In this document: piece by piece, positions 45,738-54,347 of the stretch
How positions within the stretch are numbered: position 1 is the stretch's first letter
Layout: each line of letters opens with the position of its first letter
Source of the DNA: Jatrophihabitans telluris
GTDB lineage: Bacteria; Actinomycetota; Actinomycetes; Mycobacteriales; Jatrophihabitantaceae
Direction of reading: 5' to 3'
NCBI RefSeq assembly: GCF_023516435.1
Contig: NZ_CP097332.1
Span: 3,782,001 to 3,846,000 of the forward strand
Length of the DNA: 64,000 nt
Translations under genes and position numbers: made by a program
The notes under the pieces: model-generated
What the model saw: the letters and a program-made list of their open reading frames with translations, nothing else
Told to the model about the DNA's origin: nothing
Database searches by the model: none

Positions 45738-46780
45738 CGGTCCACCGGCTTGAGCGCTTCGTTCAGCGTCTTGTGCAGGTCGGCCACCTGTGCGGCCAGC
45801 GGTGCCACCGCGGCGGCGACCGCCGCGTTGACCGCTGCGTTCAGGGCGTGCTGATCGATGACCGGCGCGTTGGCCGTCTTCACCGTCCTGCTGATCGCGC
45901 CCTGCAGTCCCTGATTGTCGATGATCGACGGCGGTCCCAGGAACGCCCGGTTCTTGGTGCCGGTGCGCAACGTCGCGATGGTCCGGGTCATCCAGAACTG
46001 GAACAGCCCGTTCACACTCGTCCGGCCGCTTTTGTCGGTGTTCTGCGGGTCGATCCCGAGCTTGCGGTCGAGCATCGCCTCGAAGGCCTCCTTGCTCGCG
46101 TACATCGCCATGACTTCCTCCAGGGGGTCCGTCGGCAGGTGCAGGACGCCGACCTGTTCGGCGAACTGGGCCGGGGTCAGATCCGGCGCCACGTTGTGGT
46201 CGCACGCGCCGAAGGGTCGGGTGGCCGAGGGCAGACCGTCCACCTGGTATTCGCCGTTGGTGTACTGCCATGCGATCAGGTTGCCGAACTCGGGCAGCGA
46301 GCCCCCGTAGGAGGCGACGACCGTGCGCATCCTGGCCGGCCGCTGCGGCCACAACTGCGCGAAATCGCCGCGGTTGGCGTAGCCCAGCACGCGGCGGGGA
46401 TCACCGCCCAGAATCGCGGCGAGCAGCACGTAGAGCCGGTTGAGACCGTCGGACTGGTTGCCGCGGATCGCACCACCCCAGGACTCGGCGTCGATCATCG
46501 CTACCAGCCAGCGCGGAATCGCACCCAGGGTGTCGGTGACCGCGGTCCGGAAGGCGGCCGCTGCCGCCCTCTGGTCTCCTGGGCGGTAGACCAGGTAGGT
46601 CACGACCGCGATGAGACGGTTCTTGGTGACCAGGTCCGCGGCCCGCCGCAGGTTCGTGCGGAAGATCGGATCCTCCCAGCTGCCGTCGAGCACACGGAAG
46701 GAGACAACGCCGTGCGGATAGGCGTTGTCGATGGGCACTTGGTAGTACGAGGTGTCGGTGAAGGTGACGCCGTTGGTCAT
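45734..46780 (-). CDS. GH25-type muramidase (endolysin-like)
   Basis: A 348-aa protein with the fold marks of glycoside hydrolase 25 lysozymes: TDTSYYQ near residue 8 (first Asp, D9), VSFRVLDGSWEDPIF, the catalytic AMIDAESWGG (D97, E99) and NLIAWQYTNGEYQVDG at the end of the barrel. Residues about 215-300 carry VMAMYASKEAFEAMLDRKLG, a tail-associated motif, then an Ala-rich coiled coil (HALNAAVNAAVAAAVAPLAA). No signal peptide is seen, which is typical of phage endolysins that need a holin; the overlapping downstream gene fits that. It diverges from the sheath gene with SARP-type heptamers between them. Confidence 0.75.
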   Translation of the reverse strand: MTNGVTFTDTSYYQVPIDNAYPHGVVSFRVLDGSWEDPIFRTNLRRAADLVTKNRLIAVVTYLVYRPGDQRAAAAAFRTAVTDTLGAIPRWLVAMIDAESWGGAIRGNQSDGLNRLYVLLAAILGGDPRRVLGYANRGDFAQLWPQRPARMRTVVASYGGSLPEFGNLIAWQYTNGEYQVDGLPSATRPFGACDHNVAPDLTPAQFAEQVGVLHLPTDPLEEVMAMYASKEAFEAMLDRKLGIDPQNTDKSGRTSVNGLFQFWMTRTIATLRTGTKNRAFLGPPSIIDNQGLQGAISRTVKTANAPVIDQHALNAAVNAAVAAAVAPLAAQVADLHKTLNEALKPVDR

Positions 46781-46832
46781 GTCGGACGGGCTCCACTTGC
46801 GCCGTCGGCCTGCGAGCCAGGTCGACGTGCCG

Positions 46833-46865
46833 AGTGTGGGCAGCCCCCCGTCACCACCGCGTCAC
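46833..46865 (-). promoter_or_regulatory. SARP-type heptamers facing the lysis module
   Basis: On the minus strand GTGACGC (46865-46859) and GTGACGG (46854-46848) are spaced by 4 bp (11-bp period). CACACT (46838-46833) follows 9 bp on as a possible -10. It sits about 53 bp upstream of the muramidase start. Confidence 0.55.
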
Positions 46866-46872
46866 CGGGTGC

Positions 46873-46916
46873 GTGACGGCGCGGTAACGCACCCGTGACG
46901 GCCGACCGGTCAGGGT
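46873..46916 (+). promoter_or_regulatory. SARP-type heptamer array of the injection-system promoter
   Basis: GTGACGG (46873), GTAACGC (46884) and GTGACGG (46895) are spaced by 4 bp each, an exact 11-bp period. CAGGGT (46911-46916) is a possible -10, 9 bp after the last heptamer. The sheath ATG is 35 bp further with GAAGGGA as ribosome site. Confidence 0.65.
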
Positions 46917-46951
46917 GAGCGCCACATCTTGGCCGCGGAAGGGAAATCCTC

Positions 46952-48502
46952 ATGCCCATCGCCCCGACGTACCCCGGTGTCTACATCGACGAATTACCCA
47001 GCGCGGTAAGGACGATCATCGGCGTGCCTACCTCGATCGCCGCCTTCGTCGGCTGGGCCGCCCGCGGACCGGACTACCCCGTCCACATCACCAGCTTCGC
47101 CGACTACGAACAGAGTTTCGGCGGACTGAACCCCAGAAGTCCGATGAGCTACGCGGTGTACCAGTTCTATCAGAACGGCGGCATGGAGGCCGAGGTCGTT
47201 CGCCTCGCCGGCGGAGGCGACACCGCCAAGGCGACGATCACCCTTCCCGCCGGTGGTGGCTCCATGGTGCTGTCCGCGGTCAGCGTCGGAACCTGGGGCA
47301 ACGGCCTGCGCGCCCGCGTCGACTGGAAGACCAAGGACCCCACCGACGGCACCCTCTACAACCTCAGCGTCTTCGACCCGGCCGGTGTCCTGGAGCGCTA
47401 CCTGAACGTCAGTACCGACACCGCCAACGCCCGCAGCGCCAGCAACCTGCTGTCGACCTCAAGCCTCGTGCGCCTGGAATCGGGGGGCGATGCGCGGCCC
47501 GACGAGCAACAGGACGCCGCGCCCGGGCGGGATCCGTTCGTCTCCGGCACGGCCGGTCAGCAGTTCATCCAGGGCACCGGGGGGATCGACGGCAACTCGA
47601 CGCTCGCCTCGGCCGATTACCTCGGTGGCAACGGCACGAACTTCGGCCGCGACAAGCTCGGCCTCTACGCCCTGCTCAAGACCGACATCTTCAATATCCT
47701 CTGCCTGCCCGGCGCCCAGGACATGGCCGACATCCAGTCGGCCGCACTCCAACTCTGCCTGGATCGCCGTTCGATGCTGGTCGTGGACCCTCCCGCCACC
47801 TGGACCTCGGTCGCCGCCGCTCAGGGGCAGCACCCGCTGACCGGCGACTCCACCCGCAACGCGGCGCTCTACTTCCCGAACGTCATGGTGCCCGACCCAT
47901 TGCAGGACGGGCGTAGCCGCGAATTCGCCCCGTGTGGCGTGCTGGCCGGGGTGTGGGCGCGCACCGACGTCCAGCGCGGGGTGTGGAAGGCGCCGGCGGG
48001 GACGGCGGCCTCGCTCAACGGTGTCACGGCCCCGAGCGTGCCGATGACCGACCTCGAGAACGGTGAGCTCAACCCGCTGGCGGTGAACTGCCTGCGCAGC
48101 TTCCCTGTGATCGGGCCGGTGTCCTGGGGCGCGCGCACCATGCGGGGTGCTGACCGGCTGGCCGACCAGTGGAAGTACCTGCCGGTTCGGCGGCTGGCGC
48201 TGTTCATCGAGGAAAGCCTGTTCCGGGGCACCCAATGGGTGGTGTTCGAACCGAACGACGAACCCCTGTGGTCCTCGATCCGGCTCAACGTGGGCGCCTT
48301 CATGAATTCCCTTTTCCGACAAGGGGCATTCCAGGGTCGCACGCCCCAGGACGCCTATCTGGTCAAGTGCGATGCCCAGAACAATCCCCAGAACGACATC
48401 GACCGCGGCATCGTCAACATCCTCGTCGGTTTCGCTCCGCTCAAACCGGCCGAGTTCGTCATCATCCACATCCAGCAGCTGGCCGGACAGATCCAGGTCT
48501 AA
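46952..48502 (+). CDS. Contractile tail sheath protein (eCIS)
   Basis: A 516-aa sheath subunit of a contractile injection system. The typical start APTYPGVYIDELPSAVRTI and TSIAAFVGWAARGP are present, and the C-terminal domain (VNCLRSFPVIGPVSWGARTM, WKYLPVRRLALFIEESLFRG, FEPNDEPLWSSIRLNVGAFM) is that of phage/eCIS sheaths. The sheath contracts to drive the inner tube. First gene of the plus-strand cluster, 12 bp before the tube gene. Confidence 0.95.
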   Translation: MPIAPTYPGVYIDELPSAVRTIIGVPTSIAAFVGWAARGPDYPVHITSFADYEQSFGGLNPRSPMSYAVYQFYQNGGMEAEVVRLAGGGDTAKATITLPAGGGSMVLSAVSVGTWGNGLRARVDWKTKDPTDGTLYNLSVFDPAGVLERYLNVSTDTANARSASNLLSTSSLVRLESGGDARPDEQQDAAPGRDPFVSGTAGQQFIQGTGGIDGNSTLASADYLGGNGTNFGRDKLGLYALLKTDIFNILCLPGAQDMADIQSAALQLCLDRRSMLVVDPPATWTSVAAAQGQHPLTGDSTRNAALYFPNVMVPDPLQDGRSREFAPCGVLAGVWARTDVQRGVWKAPAGTAASLNGVTAPSVPMTDLENGELNPLAVNCLRSFPVIGPVSWGARTMRGADRLADQWKYLPVRRLALFIEESLFRGTQWVVFEPNDEPLWSSIRLNVGAFMNSLFRQGAFQGRTPQDAYLVKCDAQNNPQNDIDRGIVNILVGFAPLKPAEFVIIHIQQLAGQIQV

Positions 48503-48514
48503 GGAGCGGGCACG

Positions 48515-49051
48515 ATGCCACAAGTGAGTGTCAGGGCCAAGAGGGTCGATCCGTTCAAGAACTTCCGCTTCAAGGTGAAGTTCAGCGACAGCACCGACTA
48601 CATCGCCTACGTCAGCAAGATCTCCGGTTTCAAGAGGACGACCGAGGTCATCAGGCACCGCAACGGCGGCGACCCCGCCACCAGCTACAAGCTGCCCGGA
48701 CGGACGGAGTACGACCCGCTCATCCTCGAACGCGCGGTCACCGCCGACACCGTGCTGGAGCAATGGGCCAATCGCACCTGGAGTTTCCGCAACGCCGCCG
48801 GTGGTCTGGAAGCCTCCCTGCAGGACTTCCGCAGGGACCTCACCGTGGACGTGTTCGACGAGTCCGGCCAGAAGGTCCTCGCCTACCAGGTCTTCAACTG
48901 CTGGGTGTCGGAGTACCAGCCGGTCGCCGATTTCGACAGCAACGCCAATGCGATCTCGCTGCAGCACGTCAAGCTGGAGAACGAGGGCTGGGTCCGCGAT
49001 CTCGACGTGGTGGCGCCCTCGGACCTACGATTCGACGACCCGGTCGGCTGA
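48515..49051 (+). CDS. Inner tube protein (T4 gp19-like)
   Basis: A 178-aa protein of the phage tail-tube/Hcp-like family: VDPFKNFRFKVKFSDSTDYIAYVSKISGFKRTTEV, GRTEYDPLILERAVT and a C-terminal ISLQHVKLENEGW. It forms the rigid tube inside the sheath. Only one tube gene is seen, whereas some systems have two or three. Confidence 0.92.
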   Translation: MPQVSVRAKRVDPFKNFRFKVKFSDSTDYIAYVSKISGFKRTTEVIRHRNGGDPATSYKLPGRTEYDPLILERAVTADTVLEQWANRTWSFRNAAGGLEASLQDFRRDLTVDVFDESGQKVLAYQVFNCWVSEYQPVADFDSNANAISLQHVKLENEGWVRDLDVVAPSDLRFDDPVG

Positions 49052-49054
49052 TCC

Positions 49055-49774
49055 GTGCTGATCCTCGACGAGCGGCGCCTGCTCGGGGCCTGGGAGGCCG
49101 GCCTGTTCGCCGGCCCGGTCCAGCGCGCGCTCAGCCTGGCCTCGGCCGCCAGTGGACTGCCCTGCGGGGAACTGGCCCGCTGGCCACTGGGAAGGCTCGA
49201 CAGCCTGCTGCTCGACGTGCGTAGGAACTGCTTCGGCAGCGAGCTGACCTGCGCCGTGGGCTGCCCACATTGCGGTGATCAGCTCGAACTGGTCTTCGCC
49301 GTCGAGGATCTGTACGTCCGTCCTGCTCTCTGGAGCCAGGATGAGGAGGCCGAACACCACGTGCGGCTCGGAGATCGAACGCTGCGCTGCCGGGCCGTCA
49401 CCAGCGAGGACCTGCTCGCCCTGCCACCGGACCAGCCCGCCGAACTGGTGCGCAATCAGCTGGCCACCCGCTGTCTGCTCGATCCCCTGGACGACGACGG
49501 TGGACCCGGACAGTGGGCCGAGATCGAGCGCCAGCTCGCCGAACTCGATCCGCAGTCCGACCTCAGCGTGCGGCTGACCTGCGAGAGCTGCGCGCACGGT
49601 TGGGACGCCCCGTTCGACATCGGCCTGTACCTGTGGGCCGAGGTGGACGCCTACGCCCGGCGCCTGATGTACCAGGTGCATCGGCTGGCCACCGGCTACG
49701 GCTGGACCGAGGCCGACGTCCTGGCCGTCGGGCCGGCGCGGCGGGAGTTCTACCTCGAGGCGGTGCCGGCATGA
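49055..49774 (+). CDS. Putative baseplate protein with zinc-ribbon cysteines (T4 baseplate-like)
   Basis: A 239-aa protein found after the tube gene in actinobacterial eCIS loci. Two CxxC pairs, VGCPHCGDQ (about residue 70) and LTCESCAHG (about 178), form a possible zinc ribbon. The C-terminal half (DIGLYLWAEVDAYARRLMYQVHRLATGYGWTEADVL) is the conserved part. GTG start 3 bp after the tube stop. Baseplate role is inferred from position and family resemblance. Confidence 0.6.
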   Translation: MLILDERRLLGAWEAGLFAGPVQRALSLASAASGLPCGELARWPLGRLDSLLLDVRRNCFGSELTCAVGCPHCGDQLELVFAVEDLYVRPALWSQDEEAEHHVRLGDRTLRCRAVTSEDLLALPPDQPAELVRNQLATRCLLDPLDDDGGPGQWAEIERQLAELDPQSDLSVRLTCESCAHGWDAPFDIGLYLWAEVDAYARRLMYQVHRLATGYGWTEADVLAVGPARREFYLEAVPA

Positions 49775-50817
49775 GTCCACACCTGGACCGCCTGCTCGCC
49801 CGTGGACCCGCCCCGGACGACGCGGCCCTGCGCCCGCGCACGCCGTCACTGTTCGAGCCGGGGCAGCGGTTGCGCTCTCCGGGCGAGCCGGGGACGCCGT
49901 CCGTTCCCGGCGGTTGGGAGCCTCGTGCTCCGGGCGGGCCCGCGTCCGGCGACGCGACCGAGGCGGGCGACGCGACCGACGCGGGCGACGCAGCGGGCGG
50001 GGGGCCGCTGGCGGGGATGTGGTCGGTGTCCGGCACCGCCACCGGTCTTTCGTTGCACCGGGCGGCGGCCGAGCCCGGCAGCCGCGCGGATGCGGACGGG
50101 GATCGACGATCACCCCAGAACCAGTCCGGGGGGAGGTCCCGGAGCAGCGAGGCCGGTAGGCGTGCGATCGATCTCGCCGGGTCGGCGCCGGGTCGCGGGA
50201 GCAACGGCTGGCCCGACCGTCACGGCACGGACGCCTCCGCTTTCGGCGCTGTGACCGCGACGGGCCGCGGCGCGGGGATCCTGCCGAATCGACTCTCCGA
50301 CGCGGGGGCCGCAGTGGTGCCCGACTTGGTGTCCGACTTGGTGTCAGACTCGGTGTCCGACGTCGTGCCCACAGCAGTGTCCGACGCGCTGGCCCGGGCG
50401 CTGCCGGCGGCGGTGTCCGGTGCGCTGGCGGCGACGGACGCAGGTGCGCGCCGACCCGGGCCGGCTGAGCGTGGCTCCGGCTCCTCGCCTCGTGGTGCGG
50501 CGCACGTGCACAGTTCCGCCCAGGCCGATCCGTCCACGGCCACCTCGACGACAGGGCTCGACCCGGGCGGGTCCGACCAGGCGGTTTCGTTCGGGACGGG
50601 ATACGGCGCGCGGTCGGGCCGACTGGCGCGCCGGTCGCAACCGGCCGAACCAACCACGGTCGAGGTCACCATCGCCCGAGTGGACGTCCGCCTCGACGCG
50701 GCGGGCGTCGGCCGCCCCGGCGCCGATCCGTCCGCGCGGTCCTCGCGACCCCGGCCGCGCCAGGCCATCCGGCTGCAGGACTACCTGGCCCGGCGCGAGT
50801 CCGGCGATCACCGATGA
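49771..50817 (+). CDS. Disordered eCIS-cluster protein of unknown function
   Basis: A 348-aa protein mostly of Gly, Ala, Ser, Asp and Pro with no recognisable fold. The last 60 residues carry VEVTIARVDVRLDAAG and IRLQDYLARR, a short C-terminal motif I have seen in eCIS clusters next to the DUF4255 gene. A repeated VSD stretch (LVSDLVSDSVSDVV) is near residue 190. ATGA overlaps on both sides keep it within the operon. Confidence 0.6.
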   Translation: MSPHLDRLLARGPAPDDAALRPRTPSLFEPGQRLRSPGEPGTPSVPGGWEPRAPGGPASGDATEAGDATDAGDAAGGGPLAGMWSVSGTATGLSLHRAAAEPGSRADADGDRRSPQNQSGGRSRSSEAGRRAIDLAGSAPGRGSNGWPDRHGTDASAFGAVTATGRGAGILPNRLSDAGAAVVPDLVSDLVSDSVSDVVPTAVSDALARALPAAVSGALAATDAGARRPGPAERGSGSSPRGAAHVHSSAQADPSTATSTTGLDPGGSDQAVSFGTGYGARSGRLARRSQPAEPTTVEVTIARVDVRLDAAGVGRPGADPSARSSRPRPRQAIRLQDYLARRESGDHR

Positions 50818-52034
50818 GCGACGCCCGGGCCATCGAGGCTGTCACCGAGACCCTGCGAAACCTCATCGACGTCGGAGTCAAGGACGTGGAGGCGGGCGCC
50901 GTGGCCATCGCCCGGCCACCGGATCGGGTGGCCGACACCAACTTCGACCTGCAGGTCAACCTGTTCCTGTACCAGACGCTTCTCGATCCGACCCTGCGCA
51001 ACGAACCGCCGGTGGACGCGGGAGCCGGCGAGTCCGGCGAACCCGCACTGCCGCTCGTGCTGCGGTACCTGGTCACGGCGATCTCGCGGGACGGCGACGA
51101 TCTCGGGGCGCACCGGATGCTCGGCGGCGCCCTGAGCGCGCTGCACGACCATCCCGTGCTGAGCAGGGCCGACCTGGCGGCGGCGGCGCCGTACAGCAAC
51201 GTGTCCCAGCAGATCGACCGGGTTCGCATCACCTGGCAGTCGCTGGAGGAGAAGGACATCTACTCGTTGTGGTCGGTGTTCCAGACCCCCTACCGGCTGT
51301 CGGCCTCCTTCGAGGCCAGGGTCGTGCTGATCGACAGCGCGCAGCCCGGCCACACGCCGCTGCCGGTGCTCCGGCGTGGCGCCCAGGACCAGGGTCCGCA
51401 GGCCCGCGCCGACACGAGCAGCGGCCTTGCTCTCATCGCCGCGGCCAGCCCGCCCAACGGCAAACCCGCGGCCGTCCTCGGCGACGCCGTGACCCTGCTC
51501 GGAGCCAACCTCGGGGGCAACCTCGCGCCCAACACGCCGACCGTGCGCCTGCGCCACCCGATGCTGAGCGCACCCGTCGATGTCACCGGCGCAGGGATCG
51601 TCGCCGCCACCGACAATGCGATCACGTTCACGGTGCCAGACCAGCCCGCCGCGGTGCCGGCCGGATCATGGTTGGTCAGCGTGCTGCCGCCGGCGCACGC
51701 CGCCCCGGTTGCCTCGGTCCCGTTGCTGATCGGCCCGCAGATCACCTCGCCGCTGCCGGTGACCATCGCCGCCGCTCCCCCGAGGGCAACCGTGACGCTC
51801 ACCTGCAGTCCGCAGGTTCGGCGGGGGCAATCGGTCCTGCTGTTGTTGGGCGATCGCGCCTTCGCTGCCGAACCCGTCACCGTTACCACCTCCACCGTCA
51901 GCTTCCGGATCGATGCGCTGGCGGCCGGGGAGTACCGGATGCGGCTGCGGGTGGACGGAGTCGACTCGCCCTTGGTCGACCTGTCCAGCCACCCGCCCGT
52001 GTTCGACCCCGCCTACCTGATGACGGTGACCTGA
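50814..52034 (+). CDS. DUF4255 (Pvc16-type) protein, likely tube/sheath terminator
   Basis: A 406-aa protein with an N-terminal DUF4255 domain (AIEAVTETLRNLIDVGV, NLFLYQTLLDPTLRNEPP, LPLVLRYLVTAISRDGDD, HRMLGGALSALHDHPVLS, LYSLWSVFQTPYRLSASFE-like). DUF4255 proteins cap the tail in eCIS. The C-terminal half has beta-sandwich IPT-like segments (GDAVTLLGANLGG; PQVRRGQSVLLLLGD). Confidence 0.85.
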   Translation: MSDARAIEAVTETLRNLIDVGVKDVEAGAVAIARPPDRVADTNFDLQVNLFLYQTLLDPTLRNEPPVDAGAGESGEPALPLVLRYLVTAISRDGDDLGAHRMLGGALSALHDHPVLSRADLAAAAPYSNVSQQIDRVRITWQSLEEKDIYSLWSVFQTPYRLSASFEARVVLIDSAQPGHTPLPVLRRGAQDQGPQARADTSSGLALIAAASPPNGKPAAVLGDAVTLLGANLGGNLAPNTPTVRLRHPMLSAPVDVTGAGIVAATDNAITFTVPDQPAAVPAGSWLVSVLPPAHAAPVASVPLLIGPQITSPLPVTIAAAPPRATVTLTCSPQVRRGQSVLLLLGDRAFAAEPVTVTTSTVSFRIDALAAGEYRMRLRVDGVDSPLVDLSSHPPVFDPAYLMTVT

Positions 52035-54127
52035 TGCCTCGGACGTTCACCGATCACGACGCGTGGCAGATCGCCAACGCCGACTTCCTGGCCGCGTCGG
52101 TCGCCTGGCTGCGCGAACGGATCCGGACGGCGACCGAGCCCTCGCTCGCGGAGCCGCCCCCGGCGCCGGCCGGCGGCGAGCCGACCCTCATGCCCGCGGG
52201 TGACTCCGCTCTCGCCCAGGCCCTTCGCGCGCGCCAGGGGACAGCGATGCCGGACGGCCCGACAACCGGCGCGAGCACCGACACCGGCGATCGCCTGACG
52301 CGGGCGGCACTGGCGGTCGCCGCCGCCGAGGACATCCTGCCCGAGCCGACCCTGGTCAGCGTGGCCAGCACGTTCGGGCTGTCGCGCTTCGAGCGGGACA
52401 CCCTGCTGCTGTGCGCCGCAGCCGAACTCGATCCCAGCTTCGGCTCCGTCGTCGCGCAGGCGCACGGCGACAGCGCCCAGCGGCAACCCACCTTCGCCCT
52501 CGCTCTGGCGTGCCTGCCTGAGCCCGCCTGGTCGGCTCTGGCACCGTCCCAGGGCCTGCGCTACTGGCAACTCGTGGACGTCGTACGCGGCGCGGGGTTG
52601 CCGTTGATGACCAGTCCGCTACAGGCCGAGGAGCGCATCGTCACCGTGCTGCGCGGGCTCAACTACCTCGACGCCCGGTTCGCCCCCCTGACCACACGCA
52701 TCGAGGCGGACCTCGACCAGCCACTGCCGCCGTCGCAGGCCGACACCGTCGAGGAGATCAATGCGCACTGGCAACGCGCTTCGGGACACACCCCGGCGAT
52801 CCAGCTGACCGGCCCGGCAGCGGCGAGCAAACAACTGCTGGCCGCTCACGCCGCGGCCGGGTGCGGGCTGCTCAGTTACCGGATGCCGATCTCGGCGCTG
52901 CCCACGGACGCCGCGGAACTGGATGCCCTGGCGCGGCTGTGGCAGCGGGAGTCGATGCTGCTGCCGGTCGCCTTGTACCTCGACGCCGAGGACTCCGATG
53001 CCGAGGACCCGAACCGGGCCGGCACGATACGAGCCTTCCTGCAGCGCGTCCAAGCGCCGGTCCTGGTGGCCGTGCGGGAGAGCTGGCCCGAATTGGCGAC
53101 CGGGTCGGTGACCATCGCGGTCGCGCCGCCGACGGTGTCCGAGCGGGCCGAGGCCTGGCGGGCCGCCCTTCCGGCAGACACCGACGACGCGCGGATCGAA
53201 GCGCTGGCCGTGCAGTTTCCGATGGACGCCACCGTCGTGCACGAGCTCGCCGCCGACGCCGGCGCCGACGTCACGCGGGTGTGGGCGCGCTGCCGCGAAC
53301 GCAGCCGGCCGCGATTGGACTCGCTGGCCAAGCGCCTGGACCCGACGGTCAGCTGGAGCGATCTGGTGCTGCCGGCTCCGCAACTGGCCCAGCTGCACGA
53401 GCTGGCCGATCAGGTCAGCAATCGCAAGACGGTCTATGAGGATTGGGGATTCGGTCGTCGCTCCAGCCGGGGGCTCGGCGTCACGGCACTGTTCTCCGGT
53501 GCCGCCGGTGTGGGCAAGACCCTGGGCGCCGAGGTGCTGGCGCAGCAGCTTCAGCTCGACCTCTACCGGATCGATCTGTCCGCTGTCGTGAGCAAGTACA
53601 TCGGTGAAACCGAGAAGAACCTTCGGCGGCTGTTCGATGCGGCCGAAGGCGGCGGCGTGATCCTCTTCTTCGACGAGGCGGACGCGCTGTTCGGAAAGCG
53701 CAGCGACGTCAAGGACGCCCACGACCGTTACGCCAACACCCAGACCAACTATCTGCTGCAGCGTATGGAGGACTACGGCGGCCTGTGCATCCTGGCCACG
53801 AACCTGCGTCGCTCGCTCGACGCCGCCTTCGTTCGCCGGATCAGGTTCATCGTCGAATTCCCCTTTCCAGAACAGGCGGAACGCCGCGCCATCTGGGCGA
53901 CGATGCTCCCTCCGCAGACGCCGCACGACGAGCTGGACCTCGATCGACTGGCCGAGCTGCGCCTGACCGGGGGGATGGCGCGAAACATCGCCGTCAACGC
54001 GGCCTTCCTCGCCGCCGCCGAGCACACCGGCATATCGATGCCGACGCTGATGGCCGCGGCCCGCTCGGAGTTCCGCAAACTCGAAGTGCCGTTGCGCGAG
54101 TCGGACTTCCAACTCGAGGGGAAGTGA
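52034..54127 (+). CDS. AAA+ ATPase of the eCIS cluster (Pvc15-type)
   Basis: A 697-aa protein. The N-terminal about 430 residues form the divergent first part; the C-terminal AAA+ domain has Walker A FSGAAGVGKTLGAEVLAQQL (about 487-506), the pore-like SKYIGETEKNLRRLF, Walker B VILFFDEADALFGKRSDV (about 542-559), sensor ILATNLRRSLDAAFVRRIRF. Such ATPases are conserved in eCIS loci and are thought to help assembly or cargo loading. ATG overlaps the DUF4255 stop (TGATG). Confidence 0.92.
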   Translation: MPRTFTDHDAWQIANADFLAASVAWLRERIRTATEPSLAEPPPAPAGGEPTLMPAGDSALAQALRARQGTAMPDGPTTGASTDTGDRLTRAALAVAAAEDILPEPTLVSVASTFGLSRFERDTLLLCAAAELDPSFGSVVAQAHGDSAQRQPTFALALACLPEPAWSALAPSQGLRYWQLVDVVRGAGLPLMTSPLQAEERIVTVLRGLNYLDARFAPLTTRIEADLDQPLPPSQADTVEEINAHWQRASGHTPAIQLTGPAAASKQLLAAHAAAGCGLLSYRMPISALPTDAAELDALARLWQRESMLLPVALYLDAEDSDAEDPNRAGTIRAFLQRVQAPVLVAVRESWPELATGSVTIAVAPPTVSERAEAWRAALPADTDDARIEALAVQFPMDATVVHELAADAGADVTRVWARCRERSRPRLDSLAKRLDPTVSWSDLVLPAPQLAQLHELADQVSNRKTVYEDWGFGRRSSRGLGVTALFSGAAGVGKTLGAEVLAQQLQLDLYRIDLSAVVSKYIGETEKNLRRLFDAAEGGGVILFFDEADALFGKRSDVKDAHDRYANTQTNYLLQRMEDYGGLCILATNLRRSLDAAFVRRIRFIVEFPFPEQAERRAIWATMLPPQTPHDELDLDRLAELRLTGGMARNIAVNAAFLAAAEHTGISMPTLMAAARSEFRKLEVPLRESDFQLEGK

Positions 54128-54131
54128 CGAC

Positions 54132-54347
54132 ATGCGGTATCGCGTCCACATCGACCGTCTGGTGCTGACGGGTCTGCCCCTGTCCGAACGGGACGCACTC
54201 ACCGTGGGCCGAGCGGTCGAGGCGGAACTCGGCCGGCTCTTGCGTGGCGCCGCTTCGCCCACACCGGCGCCGACGATGCCGTGGGCCGGCGACATCGCGC
54301 GTTCGATCCACCGCTCCGTCGACCGGGCGGTGAACCGTGGCCGCTGA
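54132..54347 (+). CDS. Small eCIS-cluster protein of unknown function
   Basis: A 71-aa protein (MRYRVHIDRLVLTGLPLSER onwards) with a short beta segment followed by an amphipathic helix (VGRAVEAELGRLLRG). Small proteins of this pattern sit before the DUF4157 gene in related loci. It overlaps that gene by 11 bp. Confidence 0.65.
   Translation: MRYRVHIDRLVLTGLPLSERDALTVGRAVEAELGRLLRGAASPTPAPTMPWAGDIARSIHRSVDRAVNRGR

Noticed and set aside
50420-52033. Long in-frame upstream extension of the AAA+ ATPase
   Set aside because: The extension runs in another frame through two real genes (disordered protein and DUF4255) and is Arg-rich; the ATG at 52034 overlapping the DUF4255 stop is the natural start.
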